The notes: a model not told the origin generated them from the sequence alone. DNA of 64,000 nt from Aquimarina acroporae (GCF_023195925.1 NZ_JALPRE010000003.1:744001-808000), one strand, 5' to 3'. Shown: positions 10,468-20,355, counted from the stretch's first letter. Numbers and translations are program-made.

Positions 10468-10559
10468 TTGTTGCCTTTTGAGTTCGGAATATAATTACTG
10501 TAGAGGGTTTGTTTTGCATGTTAGATGTGATGTTAATGTTATATTTAAGTAAAAAATAA

Positions 10560-11810
10560 TTAAGTTTTCAAAGGGTATAACTTTTTGACTAGTTTTCCGA
10601 TACTTAGTCCTTGTACTATAATTGAAAAAATAACAACCACATAGGTAATATAGAGTATAACCTCAGAGGATTTATTATCTGCTAAGCTCAGAGCGAGAGC
10701 AACAGAAATACCACCTCGTAACCCGCCCCAGGTTAGTACACTCACCGTTTTTATTGGGCTATCTTCTGTATGTTTTAGTAATGAATACGGTAAGAGTACC
10801 GAAATAAAACGAGCGACTAATACAATACATATGGTGATTACCCCTAGAGTAAGGTGTAAAGGATCATAATTTAATAAATGAATTGCTAAGCCTATAAGCA
10901 CAAACAAAATTCCGTTAAATACATCATCTAGCACTTCCCAAATCTCATTTAGAAGTTTTCGGGTGGGTCCGGTATTACTCTTGATATTAAGTTTATTACC
11001 AATAATCATTCCAGCTACCACCATTGCTAATGGTCCCGAGACATGTAGTAATGAAGCCATAGAATAGCCACTCATTACTGTTGCTAAACTTATCATTACA
11101 CAAAGTTGAGGGTTTTCTTTGACAGAATTAATGCTATAATATCCAATAAATCCAAGTGTGGTACCATATAACAATCCTCCTACAGCCTCTTCCAGAAATA
11201 ACTTTCCGATTTCTGAACCAATGGAACTTTCTATGCCATGTTCACCCATACCTGCAAAAATTAATATACCAGAAAAAACTACCACACCTATACCGTCATT
11301 AAAAAGAGATTCTCCTTCAATTTTAATACCTAGACTTTTAGAAATGTTTGCTTTTTTAAGTATTGCCATTACAGCAATAGGATCCGTAGGAGAAATAAGT
11401 GCACCAAAGAGTAGACTGTCTAAAAACGGGATATCAACACCTATTGCGTTTGACACGAAAAATAATAGACCTCCAACAATAAATGTAGAAATAAGTACCC
11501 CCAAAGAAGCGAATAATATAATCGACCATTTCTCTTTAACGATATCCTCAATATTAACATGTAACGCTCCTGCAAACAATAAAAAACTTAGAATACCATC
11601 TAATAACAGTGTTTTAAAATCTGAATTGATGATGATATTACAAAAGAATGTATAGAAGTCGGGAACAATACTTTTACTTAGCGATATAATAATTATAGTA
11701 ATTAAGCTCATAATCATCAAAGCAATAGTTGCTGGTAGTTTTAACCATTTATAATTGATAAAACTATAAAGTGCAGCTATAGAAAATATGATGCTGAATG
11801 ATTGTAGCAT
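10560..11810 (-). CDS. Na+/H+ antiporter, CPA1 (NhaP-like) family
   Basis: Inner-membrane monovalent cation/proton antiporter with about 11-12 hydrophobic segments over 416 residues. Ion-site motifs are present: [15 protein letters not shown] (unwound-helix TDP with acidic residue) and [11 protein letters not shown], the conserved NDG of CPA1 transporters. [15 protein letters not shown] near the C-terminus is also family-typical. No long cytoplasmic regulatory tail is present. It likely exports Na+ and keeps internal pH in a marine habitat; this is inferred from family and setting. It lies 26 bases from the stop of the uncharacterised 247-residue gene upstream, so the two may form an operon. 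Confidence 0.93.
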   Translation of the reverse strand: MLQSFSIIFSIAALYSFINYKWLKLPATIALMIMSLITIIIISLSKSIVPDFYTFFCNIIINSDFKTLLLDGILSFLLFAGALHVNIEDIVKEKWSIILFASLGVLISTFIVGGLLFFVSNAIGVDIPFLDSLLFGALISPTDPIAVMAILKKANISKSLGIKIEGESLFNDGIGVVVFSGILIFAGMGEHGIESSIGSEIGKLFLEEAVGGLLYGTTLGFIGYYSINSVKENPQLCVMISLATVMSGYSMASLLHVSGPLAMVVAGMIIGNKLNIKSNTGPTRKLLNEIWEVLDDVFNGILFVLIGLAIHLLNYDPLHLTLGVITICIVLVARFISVLLPYSLLKHTEDSPIKTVSVLTWGGLRGGISVALALSLADNKSSEVILYITYVVVIFSIIVQGLSIGKLVKKLYPLKT

Positions 11811-11836
11811 GATTTAGGAAGTTTTTAATTTTAGTG

Positions 11837-12580
11837 CTACTTTTTGTAAGATTGAAATGCTTCGTTAAAAAAACGTACCCCAGTGTTACTATCTATACCA
11901 TTTAAGGGTAAAACAGCTCCTTTAAAACCTTCATTTTTCCATTGTCCAGAGGATAAAGTATTAAAATTAGTGGTATCTACACTGTCATGACCACGATATG
12001 CACTGATATAAAAATAATAATCATCAATCATGGTGTCAGGAATTGCCATTCCTAAACCAATAGATATATCAGATTCATTTTTCAGAGGTGTAAATGCACC
12101 AGTATCAAAATGATGAGGCCAAATTCTAATCTCAGAAGTAAGATTGTTTTCATCAAGAAAACTTTGAATCACAGTGTTTGCTAGTACCCTATGATCTATT
12201 AATTTCTCTATTTTAAGGTCGTCCTTGAGCTCAAATACAAAATCATTTTTAATTTGGTAAGGAAGGTCATAATGCAAATTATAGGAGTATATGCCTAATC
12301 CACTTTGATTTGCCATTTGCCTTAGCCATTCTAATATCTCCAAATGAGATTTTCCATGTAGAGGAAATGAGGTAATTATATTTTGATCCTCCCATTCTAA
12401 TACAAATAGTTTATAATTGAGATTTAGCTTTATGTTTTTGTTTCCTAGTTTTCTCGAGTATAGAGAAGAATTCTCAATAGAAAACCCAAGATTTGTATGG
12501 CTATCATCTTCTTTTTTTTCTATAAAGTTTATTCCTGCTGCAGCAAGGTATTGAGCAGCCAAATGCAATTGAGTCGTCAT
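11837..12580 (-). CDS. Conserved hypothetical soluble protein with WPHHFDTG motif
   Basis: A 247-residue soluble protein that I cannot place with confidence. The sequence has a distinctive WPHHFDTGAF segment near residue 155 and aromatic-rich strands (DDYYFYISAYRG) further on, suggesting a beta-rich fold that could bind metal through the paired histidines. No signal peptide or membrane span. It lies between the antiporter and the Rieske/glutamate-synthase-like gene on the same strand with short gaps (26 and 60 bases). Confidence 0.75.
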   Translation of the reverse strand: MTTQLHLAAQYLAAAGINFIEKKEDDSHTNLGFSIENSSLYSRKLGNKNIKLNLNYKLFVLEWEDQNIITSFPLHGKSHLEILEWLRQMANQSGLGIYSYNLHYDLPYQIKNDFVFELKDDLKIEKLIDHRVLANTVIQSFLDENNLTSEIRIWPHHFDTGAFTPLKNESDISIGLGMAIPDTMIDDYYFYISAYRGHDSVDTTNFNTLSSGQWKNEGFKGAVLPLNGIDSNTGVRFFNEAFQSYKK

Positions 12581-12640
12581 TTCTTTTAGTTTATTCTTGA
12601 ATTCGTTTTCTAATAATTTCGATCTATGGGTACCAATGTA

Positions 12641-14251
12641 TCATAAAACACCTGCGTAGTTGATACCTGTTAGTCGATGCATGTCATAATCAAAAGTTGT
12701 TAAGTCGTCAAAATTGAATTGTCGTATATCGTTGTGCCCACAGGATCTGGCGATTACTTTCATCAATTCTGTAGATGCTTCAAAATAATTTGCCAATTGC
12801 CTGGCCGAAGATTGTATCTTTAATCGTGCTCTTAGATGTTCCTTTTGAGTTGCCACTCCAACAGGACAGTTATTGGTATTACAGGCACGCATACCCACAC
12901 AACCTACTGCTTGTATGGCAGCATTGGAGACAGCAATGGCATCAGCACCAAGCATCATTGCTTTAGCAAAATCTTCTGCTATTCGAAGTCCGCCCGTAAT
13001 TACTAAGGTAACATCCTTAACACCATGTTGATCAAGAAATTTTCGGGCTCTTGCTAAAGCTGGGATTGTTGGGACATTAATATTGTTTCGCAAAACAGTT
13101 GGTGCAGCTCCGGTTCCACCTCCGCGCCCATCTAGAATGATATAATCTGCATCTGCTTCAAGAGCAAAGGCAATATCTTTTTCGATGTGACTTGCTGCTA
13201 ATTTAAATCCAACAGGTATTCCCCCAGATACTTCCCGTACTTTATCTCCCCAATCTCTAAAATCTTTTACAGTAACAAGATTTGTAAAAGTAGCTGGAGA
13301 TATAGCAGCTTCACCTTCATTGAGTCCTCGTACTGTGGCAATTTCGCCTTTTACTTTTTCTCCTGGTAGGTGTCCTCCAGTACCTGTTTTTGCCCCTTGT
13401 CCACCTTTAAAATGAAATGCTTGAACTTTTGGAACTCGATCCCAGGAAAAACCAAATCCGGCAGAAGCGTATTCCATAAAATACCTGGTGTTTTGTGCCT
13501 GCTCATCAGGCAACATTCCGCCTTCCCCAGAGCAAATTCCGGTTCCTGCCATTTCCGCACCAGCAGATAGAGCAATCTTGGCCTCCCGCGATAAAGCTCC
13601 AAAACTCATGTCACTCACAAATAGAGGAATGTCGAGCGTTAATGGTTTTTTTGCTCTTGGACCAATTACCACTTTTGTGGCTATTTCTTCATTATCTAGT
13701 AATGGTTTCTTTGCTAATTGAGCGGGTAAAAATTGAATGTTTTCCCATTTAGGGAGTGTATTTCGATCGACTCCCATAGCCTCTGTAAACCCATGGTGGC
13801 CTACTTTTTTTAGTCCATATTGAGCCAAATGCTTAATGTAATTCGTGTATGGCTCTGTATCTTCAGGGTGCGTATCGGCAAATGCACCTAGATATTCTTC
13901 CCTATTGAAAGGTTGAGGATGCTGAGTCAGATACAAATTAATTTCCTCTTCATCAACTAATACATCATTACCTTTTATTTGTGTAGTAAACTTGTGTAGT
14001 ACTTCTTTATTATTGTATTCAGAAACTCCTGTGTCATATCGATAATCCCAGCCATGAACCCCACAAATTAAATTATCTCCATCAATGTGACCATCTGCCA
14101 TCAAAGCACCCCGGTGTAGACAGCGACCGTAGAGTACAGAAATATCGTCGTCGTATTTAACAATTACTAGATCCAGACCATTTACAATGGCATGTGTTGG
14201 TGTTTTGGTTTCCAACTCGTTAATTTGTGCAATTACTACTGGTTTTTTCAT
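12641..14251 (-). CDS. Rieske-glutamate synthase FMN-domain fusion protein
   Basis: N-terminal Rieske [2Fe-2S] domain (about residues 1-105) with the ligand pattern CLH, 16 residues, CGVH. It is followed by the FMN-binding barrel of glutamate synthase (about 150-520). The C-x5-C-x4-C motif of the GltS [3Fe-4S] site is intact in CVGMRACNTNNCPVG. It lacks the glutamine amidotransferase and GXGXG domains of full GltB, so it cannot by itself take ammonia from glutamine. It is better seen as an FMN/Fe-S oxidoreductase accepting electrons through the Rieske centre. The length of 536 residues and both cofactor sites look complete. The substrate is unknown. Confidence 0.9.
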   Translation of the reverse strand: MKKPVVIAQINELETKTPTHAIVNGLDLVIVKYDDDISVLYGRCLHRGALMADGHIDGDNLICGVHGWDYRYDTGVSEYNNKEVLHKFTTQIKGNDVLVDEEEINLYLTQHPQPFNREEYLGAFADTHPEDTEPYTNYIKHLAQYGLKKVGHHGFTEAMGVDRNTLPKWENIQFLPAQLAKKPLLDNEEIATKVVIGPRAKKPLTLDIPLFVSDMSFGALSREAKIALSAGAEMAGTGICSGEGGMLPDEQAQNTRYFMEYASAGFGFSWDRVPKVQAFHFKGGQGAKTGTGGHLPGEKVKGEIATVRGLNEGEAAISPATFTNLVTVKDFRDWGDKVREVSGGIPVGFKLAASHIEKDIAFALEADADYIILDGRGGGTGAAPTVLRNNINVPTIPALARARKFLDQHGVKDVTLVITGGLRIAEDFAKAMMLGADAIAVSNAAIQAVGCVGMRACNTNNCPVGVATQKEHLRARLKIQSSARQLANYFEASTELMKVIARSCGHNDIRQFNFDDLTTFDYDMHRLTGINYAGVL

Positions 14252-14286
14252 ATGTGTGAGCGTATGTTAAAAGTTTAATTCTTGAC

Positions 14287-17200
14287 CTAAAAAGCAAATC
14301 CAACGGTAAACACAAATCGTGCACCATCTTCACTGCCGTAAAGTCCAGCATTGGCAGAAAACGTATCTAAACCGCTTATCCAGAATGTTCCGCCTACGGT
14401 AGTATGCCAGGTATCTGATTCGTCATCTTCAATCCAAATTCTACCATGATCGAAGCCCCCCGTTAAGCCATATTTTAGAGGGATAAAACTTGTTTTAAAT
14501 TTACCTAGTTGCCATCTCAGGTCTATATTCTGGTATACAGCATATTTACCTGTAAAACGTTCATTTCTAAAACCTCTTAATCCATTATTACCACCTAATT
14601 GAGCTCCATGGTAAAATTCGAAATCATCCCCAAGGATGGCTTCGGCTCCTATTCGAGTGGCGAAAACAAGGTTGCCTTGTTTGGTTAGGCTGTGATCAAT
14701 TGAAAAATAGGGCTCCACGTAGGCAAATTTATTTTCATTATCACCTCCATCTATATTGGCTTTGTACCCTAATGTAATTCCTGTATTTAAAGCAAATGTG
14801 GGAAAAGCCAAATCGTTTTTGTTTGCAAAGTGGTAGTGTGCTTCCGCACCGATGTAATTTTGTTTTTCAAATACATCATTATTAGCAGGTACAATATTGA
14901 TGAATCGTCCTTCCGTATTCTCGACGTTAAAAGACTCGAATATGGGTTTAAAATAGAAGTTTCCTCCGTCTCTACCTCGCCAGATAAGAGAAACAGCAGC
15001 GCTTAATTTTTCTATTCGCGTTCTGTTGAAATCCAGATCAACGTCATCTCTTTCATATTCGGTATCGTTACCGAATCCAAAGAAATTAATAGCAAAGGTT
15101 GGACTATTGTATTCTGCTTCAACACCAAAATTCCAATTGTAAAAAATGTTTGAGAATTCGCCAGAGTATGAAATGTCGAAACCAGAAGAACCAGTATAAT
15201 AGGATGCTCCTATAGATTGTTTATGTGTAAAAGGATTGCGCTGTAAGCCATATTGTGTAAATGTGTTAAGTACTCCAACTCTAAGCCCGTCATCTGGATT
15301 AAAGGCAAGTAATGGTAATACTTGATTTACATGATATCTTCTTTTTTTGTAATCATAATTATTGATATCGTAGGAGTCTACAAGCCACTTACGAGATTTC
15401 TTATTTATTATGGTGTTGTTTTTTGATTTATAGTCATACAACTTAATTTTTCTGGTATTTTTAAAATCGTAAGTGTCATTTTTTCTTCCTCCCATAACAC
15501 GTATCATGATGGGTTGATCTCCATCACCATCGACAGTAAATGAATCATTTCCGTTCAATCCATATAACCATATTTCTTTGGTTTCTTCTTTAGAAAACGT
15601 TCGATCAAAAATCCCTAGATCTTTGCGTTGTATCTTGATAGAAGTTTTTCCATTAGGGAGTCGGGTTACTAAAAATTTGTCATTTTTCTGGGTTCCTACT
15701 ACGACTTCGAATTTGTTGATGTAGAGGTAATATGCCCTTGCGATATTTTCTAGGTTGGCACGTCTTCCTTTAAGTTTTGATTTAATTTCTTCAATTGTTT
15801 GTCCTTTTACTTCATCTGGTAATGATGCAAAAGCTTTTTCAATTACTTCATCGTTGAGGTTGTCTTGTATGTACTTAATTTCTTTTTGCCAATCGCTCCA
15901 GTTAGATTTATTGATGAAAGTGAGATCAAGTGGGTAAGGTTCAAAATTAAACCATTTTGTATTTGGCAACTCCTCATCAAAAGATTGCATCATTCTAATA
16001 AAAGGAACAGCAAAACGTAAAAAAGAAAGAACACTACCATCAAAAATAGAAAAAGCTTGATCTCGGTCGCGCGGTATAGGTTTGCAAATTTCTGTACCAT
16101 CGGGATTTTCAAATCGTGCCCAGCGCCATTGGTCTTCATGTCGATCCCAGTCACCAATAAGCATATCGAATAGTCTGGCTCTTATGTATGATGGTTCATC
16201 AACAATAGACTTTCCTGTTTTCCTTATTTCACGAAGTACATCATCTGTGCTGAGAATATCTTTGGGTTTACCAAAACTTTCAAGATCACTTTGATTAGAG
16301 GCTACTCGTTCTTCTATCATATACAATTCATCACCATATTCATCATTATATATACCTAAAGGTTCTTGCTTTGGGACATAATATAATTTGGGGTTTGTAT
16401 GGTAAACATCTGCAGCATCTGCCAACTTACCCACAGCAAAAGGGGTATAAGGATGGGCGGTTGTATAGAAATCTAGTAAAAAACGATCTGCAAAACTTTC
16501 TTGTAAATCTTCTTCTACATATTTATCTTGAAATGCAGTAGCCTGTAAAAATTTTATGGCACTTTTTCTTAGAGCTCGCATTACAAACTCTTTTCCATCT
16601 TTATCTTTTAATCTAAGTGACTTAGATTGATGCCCACCACCACGTCGAATGGGCTTTAGCCCACCATAAAGTGTATCTAGAAATGCGACGGGTGCTTCTA
16701 CCGGTGTACTGTAGAATTTTCTATAGTGGTCTCCCCATAGTCCGCGATATAACTTCCCTTTTGTCGTTTCTTCTGTACTATATACTGAGGATTTTTTTGT
16801 GTTTTCAAAGCCATTTCTGGGTTCGAAATTGTATCGTACGGTATTACTAATCCCAGAAAAAACAGTATGTGTATGTATAGGTTGTTTGGTATTCTCATTG
16901 TAAAAAGAAACCGTTGCTTTACCATCACTAAAAATATCTAGTTTGGCATATCCGGTTTGTGACGAACCAAAGTCGTCTTTCATGATGGATCCAATATTCT
17001 GGGTAGTGCCTACAGCTCCACTTATGATTTGCGGGACATTGTATTTGTTGATGTATTGTAGGTTTTGATCCTTACCAGATACGAAAATTACATTTTCTTT
17101 TTGACGTGTTAATGTAAGCAGTTTATTGCGAAGGATTGTATATTGTTTGTTTTGAAAATCCTGTGTAGAAGTGCCTCCTGTTTTTGCAATGAGTCCAGCC

Positions 17201-17814
17201 TTAGTATTCGAAAAAACGGGATGATGAATAGCAACTATTTTAATTTTATCTTGATTTTTTTTTAGAATGCTTTCAAATTCATCAAAAAACTGGGTTCTGT
17301 TTTGAATATCACAATTGTCATTGATATAAATATTTTTATCCCAATCTTCTAAAAACCATTGAGAGTCAATAGCTATTAAAACTGCTTGGTCTGAAAGATC
17401 TTTTTTCTTAATCGGACAACCATCATCTGGATAGTATTTTGCACTACTATTATCTTGTATGAATGTTTCTATTCTCTTTACATTTTTGTAACCAGACACT
17501 TTCCATTCATTATATCCTGGGGTAAGAATAATTTGACCATTAAAATCTGAAATAACATCTAGTTGTTTGCCAACTGTGGTTCGAGTTGAATTCTCTTTAA
17601 TACTACTAGGATCAGCGGTGTTCCCTACGAGTAAAAGCGTATTGTTTTCTTGTTGTTCCGAAGCACTTACTATTTGTTGTAATACTTCTAGGTCCATGTC
17701 TTTACTGGTATTGGCAGTAATGAAAATAGAGTTTTTTAATTCTTGGCTCTGAATTTGTGAAGCGTAAAAAATTAAAAAGAGTATTGTGATGATTTTTGAA
17801 GGTGTGAATTTCAT
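14287..17814 (-). CDS. Phosphoesterase-like protein with C-terminal outer-membrane barrel
   Basis: Exported protein of 1175 residues. There is a signal peptide, then a calcineurin-like phosphoesterase fold (about 25-330), a long middle region containing DRDQAF and HEDQW segments, and a C-terminal beta-barrel of the D15/surface-antigen type (about 830-1175) with GGNNGLRGFRNERF and a terminal aromatic residue. In the phosphoesterase part the late histidine pair AIHHPVF is kept. The usual D-x-H and GDN metal motifs read instead as ANTSKD and GNTAD, so activity is doubtful. It sits 20 bases downstream of a Crp-type regulator gene on the same strand, which suggests one transcript. Confidence 0.85.
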   Translation of the reverse strand: MKFTPSKIITILFLIFYASQIQSQELKNSIFITANTSKDMDLEVLQQIVSASEQQENNTLLLVGNTADPSSIKENSTRTTVGKQLDVISDFNGQIILTPGYNEWKVSGYKNVKRIETFIQDNSSAKYYPDDGCPIKKKDLSDQAVLIAIDSQWFLEDWDKNIYINDNCDIQNRTQFFDEFESILKKNQDKIKIVAIHHPVFSNTKAGLIAKTGGTSTQDFQNKQYTILRNKLLTLTRQKENVIFVSGKDQNLQYINKYNVPQIISGAVGTTQNIGSIMKDDFGSSQTGYAKLDIFSDGKATVSFYNENTKQPIHTHTVFSGISNTVRYNFEPRNGFENTKKSSVYSTEETTKGKLYRGLWGDHYRKFYSTPVEAPVAFLDTLYGGLKPIRRGGGHQSKSLRLKDKDGKEFVMRALRKSAIKFLQATAFQDKYVEEDLQESFADRFLLDFYTTAHPYTPFAVGKLADAADVYHTNPKLYYVPKQEPLGIYNDEYGDELYMIEERVASNQSDLESFGKPKDILSTDDVLREIRKTGKSIVDEPSYIRARLFDMLIGDWDRHEDQWRWARFENPDGTEICKPIPRDRDQAFSIFDGSVLSFLRFAVPFIRMMQSFDEELPNTKWFNFEPYPLDLTFINKSNWSDWQKEIKYIQDNLNDEVIEKAFASLPDEVKGQTIEEIKSKLKGRRANLENIARAYYLYINKFEVVVGTQKNDKFLVTRLPNGKTSIKIQRKDLGIFDRTFSKEETKEIWLYGLNGNDSFTVDGDGDQPIMIRVMGGRKNDTYDFKNTRKIKLYDYKSKNNTIINKKSRKWLVDSYDINNYDYKKRRYHVNQVLPLLAFNPDDGLRVGVLNTFTQYGLQRNPFTHKQSIGASYYTGSSGFDISYSGEFSNIFYNWNFGVEAEYNSPTFAINFFGFGNDTEYERDDVDLDFNRTRIEKLSAAVSLIWRGRDGGNFYFKPIFESFNVENTEGRFINIVPANNDVFEKQNYIGAEAHYHFANKNDLAFPTFALNTGITLGYKANIDGGDNENKFAYVEPYFSIDHSLTKQGNLVFATRIGAEAILGDDFEFYHGAQLGGNNGLRGFRNERFTGKYAVYQNIDLRWQLGKFKTSFIPLKYGLTGGFDHGRIWIEDDESDTWHTTVGGTFWISGLDTFSANAGLYGSEDGARFVFTVGFAF

Positions 17815-17834
17815 AAATATGATGTGTTTTAAAC

Positions 17835-18506
17835 TTAGGTTGGTATGGGCTCTTTAAGAATAGAAATATATTGTGTGTTGTAATCAATAATACTGTCTTT
17901 TCTTAATTGACTCATTACATTGCTTACGGTTTGTCTAGAGGTATTTGTGAGGTTAGAAATGTCTTTGTGTGATAATAAATTTTTGGCAACTATTTTATGG
18001 CCTTCTTCCTCTCCGAACTCAAGAATATAATCTTTGATAAAATCTGAAATTCTTGAAGCACTATCCTTATATAATAAATCTCGAAGTCGTCTTTCTAGTT
18101 TTTTAATACGTAATCCGTAGATTTTCAGAATTCCATTTTTAAGAGATTTGTGTTTCTCCATTAGTTTTTCCATTCTATGTGCCTCGATATAACATATAAT
18201 ACTATCTTCGAGAGCAATGGCTTTTTCATGGGTACTTTGATTGGTGTCTTGTAAACTGAGTTCTCCAAAAATATTTCCTTTTTTTACGATATACTTTACC
18301 GTATCACTTTTGCTATCTATAATTTTTACAGTTCCCTTTTTTAGAAAAAAAATGCTTTTATCTTGTTGGTTTGACAAGTCGATAACCTCTCCTTTGTCAA
18401 TATTGTCCATCTCCAAAATTTCGCACATACGCATCATGGTAATTCTTCCAAGTTTATTGAAGAGGTTAAAATTTTCAAGGAACCAGTATTTGGTATACGT
18501 ATTCAA
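17835..18506 (-). CDS. Crp/Fnr-family transcriptional regulator
   Basis: Cyclic-nucleotide-binding-like beta roll (about residues 30-125, with GNIFGELSLQ) followed by a Crp-type winged helix-turn-helix (about 145-215, SHKDISNLTNTSRQTVSNVM). I take TTG 18506 as start. The region before the first ATG (codon 24) contains the family's usual WFLENFNLFNKL lead-in, and an in-frame TAA stands eight codons upstream of the TTG. No Fe-S cysteine cluster is present, so it is not a typical Fnr oxygen sensor. The effector is unknown. It precedes the phosphoesterase/barrel gene by 20 bases and may control it. Confidence 0.88.
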   Translation of the reverse strand: MNTYTKYWFLENFNLFNKLGRITMMRMCEILEMDNIDKGEVIDLSNQQDKSIFFLKKGTVKIIDSKSDTVKYIVKKGNIFGELSLQDTNQSTHEKAIALEDSIICYIEAHRMEKLMEKHKSLKNGILKIYGLRIKKLERRLRDLLYKDSASRISDFIKDYILEFGEEEGHKIVAKNLLSHKDISNLTNTSRQTVSNVMSQLRKDSIIDYNTQYISILKEPIPT

Positions 18507-18643
18507 CAGGGAATTAGGTTTACGCGATTAGTATTGTTAAAAATAATGAATTTTGTCAATACCTTAGAGGCGTTAATTTTAGGAAACTTACTTTACACGA
18601 CAAAAAACATTAAATTTTTGTCCAGGATAATATATAAAAGTAG

Positions 18644-18677
18644 AAACCCCTTATAGAAATAACATAAGGGGTTTTTT
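18644..18677 (-). terminator. Hairpin terminator after the SSB gene
   Basis: AAACCCCTTAT (18644-18654) pairs perfectly with ATAAGGGGTTT (18664-18674) around a 9-base loop. It starts about 25 bases after the ssb stop on the minus strand. T-rich bases flank both sides, so it could act in both directions, but the only transcript running into it is ssb. Confidence 0.75.
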
Positions 18678-18699
18678 GAATATTCAAGATTACTTCTGT

Positions 18700-19032
18700 T
18701 TATTTTCCTAGCATAAGTAGCTCATTGCATACTACCTCGGTTATATATCTTTTAGTGCCTTTATCGTCTTCATAACTCCTGGTTGTAAGCTTGCCTTCAA
18801 TAGCAACTTCCTGCCCTTTAGTTACGTATTTTTCGATAATCTCAGCGGTCTTACCCCATGCTACAATATTATGCCATTGCGTATCGGTTACTTTATCACC
18901 TGTTTTATTATAATAGTAATCATTAGTGGCGATAGAAAATTTGGCTAGTTTTTTGCCAGATTCTAGGTTTACAATTTCAGGCTCTTGTCCTAAGTTTCCA
19001 ATCAACTGTACTTTGTTTTTAAGCGTGTTCAT
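18700..19032 (-). CDS. ssb: Single-stranded DNA-binding protein, short form
   Basis: OB-fold ssDNA-binding protein. The sequence MNTLKNKVQLIGNLGQEPEI and the later WHNIVAWGKTAEI are SSB signatures. It has only 110 residues and ends CNELLMLGK. The flexible tail and acidic C-terminal tip that recruit repair proteins in full-length SSB are missing. It is therefore probably a secondary SSB used in recombination, uptake or mobile functions, not the essential replication copy. ATG start, single-gene unit with its own terminator. Confidence 0.92.
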   Translation of the reverse strand: MNTLKNKVQLIGNLGQEPEIVNLESGKKLAKFSIATNDYYYNKTGDKVTDTQWHNIVAWGKTAEIIEKYVTKGQEVAIEGKLTTRSYEDDKGTKRYITEVVCNELLMLGK

Positions 19033-19331
19033 AATTTTAGTTTTTCGTTAAACAATTGATACTATCGAGTTCTTATGTTTCGACAATGCAAACCTAAGCG
19101 AGACATAAAGTAAGATTCGGTTAGGAAGTAATTAATTTCGTTTGTAAACATTTGTAGTCGTTTAAAAAACTTTAAAATATTGCTAATTAATATTTTAGTA
19201 ATTTGTTCTTGATGACTTACTCTTAATCTTAAAATGTTTATTTTTAAAAGATGAACAATAGTTAGTGTCAAAATCTGATAGTTTTACTTTAGTTCAATCA
19301 TTTATTTTGAAGACTTATATCTAAAATTTCA
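19033..19331. other. Divergent intergenic region
   Basis: About 300 AT-rich bases between the divergent ssb and 19335 genes. It must hold both promoters, but I find no perfect TAnnTTTG box near either start. No credible ORF or RNA gene is seen. Confidence 0.55.
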
Positions 19332-19334
19332 GTG

Positions 19335-19622
19335 ATGAAAAATGAAGAGAAAATAATGACACTACATCCTCAGGGAAAGCAAGGGGTAAATATTTTGAAA
19401 AGAAGATATGATCTTATAAAGTCATTTATTCTAAAAACTATTGAAGAGCACAAAGAAATATCATTTTCAGATTTAACAGACTTGGCAGTAGATACACTAT
19501 CTAGCACTTTTGACGGGAAAGTGGTCTGGTATATTGTAACGGTTAAGTTAGATTTGGAAGCTAGGCAAATTATAGAGAGAATCCCCAAAACCAGTCCGCA
19601 TAAATTGCGTCTTAAAATATAA
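19335..19622 (+). CDS. Small conserved protein (DUF6958-like)
   Basis: A 95-residue soluble protein with the block MTLHPQGKQGVNILKRRYD followed by a helix-rich segment and VVWYIVTVKLDLEARQIIER. My recollection is that this pattern matches the DUF6958 family; this needs a profile search. The fold looks like a small winged helix (three helices, then a beta hairpin near KTSPHKLRLKI), so DNA or RNA binding is possible. ATG 19335 is preferred over the adjacent GTG 19332. It lies 37 bases upstream of the alpha/beta hydrolase gene. Confidence 0.75.
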   Translation: MKNEEKIMTLHPQGKQGVNILKRRYDLIKSFILKTIEEHKEISFSDLTDLAVDTLSSTFDGKVVWYIVTVKLDLEARQIIERIPKTSPHKLRLKI

Positions 19623-19659
19623 ATCGTATTTCAGGGTAACGAACATAAATTAAAATCAA

Positions 19660-20355
19660 TTGAAAGAATATATTATACTTCTGCATGGGGCATTAGGGAC
19701 TAAGCAACAGCTAGAGGGGCTTAAGCACCTTCTTTCTGAACAATTTGAGGTACATACTTTTAACTTTGATGGTCATGGAGGTATGGCAATAGAAAAGAGT
19801 TTCTCTATTGATCTGTTTGTGGACAATACCTACTCTTATATCAAAACACAAAAGCTGGAAAAGGCCATTGTTTTTGGATACAGTATGGGAGGTTATGTTG
19901 CGTTGCGCTTAGCTAGTAAGTATCAAGATTTAGGACTTAAAATTTTGACTCTTGGAACCAAGTTTGATTGGACCCCTGATTTTGCTCAACAGGAAATACG
20001 AATGCTAAATCCAGATAAAATTGAAGAAAAGGTGCCAAAATTTGCACACTATCTTGCCAGTTTACATACTGTAGATCAATGGAAAGAAGTTGTGGTGCAA
20101 ACTGCAAATATGATGCGTCAACTAGGGAATGCTCCTAAGTTGGGTGATCATGATCTCAAGAATATTGCATCTACCGTTGTTATTATGGTAGGAGGCAAGG
20201 ATACTATGGTTACTCAAGAAGAGTCTAAAAGAATATGTGATGTATTACCTAATGCTCATTTTAAGGTAATTGATGAATTTCATCATCAAATAGAAAAAAT
20301 AAATAAACAAGAGTTAGCTCAAATTATTTTGGATGTAATAAAAAAAATGAAGTAG
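19660..20355 (+). CDS. Alpha/beta hydrolase with TTG start
   Basis: Small cytoplasmic alpha/beta hydrolase. The oxyanion strand YIILLHGALG begins at residue 4, the nucleophile elbow is GYSMGG, and the catalytic histidine lies in EFHHQIE near the C-terminus. The start must be TTG 19660: an in-frame TAA lies nine bases upstream, and the next ATG falls after the first strand and would remove the HG motif. Length (231) fits a minimal fold with a small lid. The substrate is unknown. The gene follows the DUF6958-like gene by 37 bases, so the two are probably one transcript ending at the hairpin near 20467. Confidence 0.88.
   Translation: MKEYIILLHGALGTKQQLEGLKHLLSEQFEVHTFNFDGHGGMAIEKSFSIDLFVDNTYSYIKTQKLEKAIVFGYSMGGYVALRLASKYQDLGLKILTLGTKFDWTPDFAQQEIRMLNPDKIEEKVPKFAHYLASLHTVDQWKEVVVQTANMMRQLGNAPKLGDHDLKNIASTVVIMVGGKDTMVTQEESKRICDVLPNAHFKVIDEFHHQIEKINKQELAQIILDVIKKMK

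Noticed and set aside
11158-11655. 165-codon open frame on the plus strand inside the antiporter gene
   Set aside because: It is antisense to a clearly coding membrane transporter, has low-complexity Pro/Ser/Asn composition and no family features; it is a shadow frame.
13351-13752. Several 66-85-codon frames inside the Rieske/glutamate-synthase-like gene
   Set aside because: All overlap strongly coding sequence in other frames and have no features of their own.
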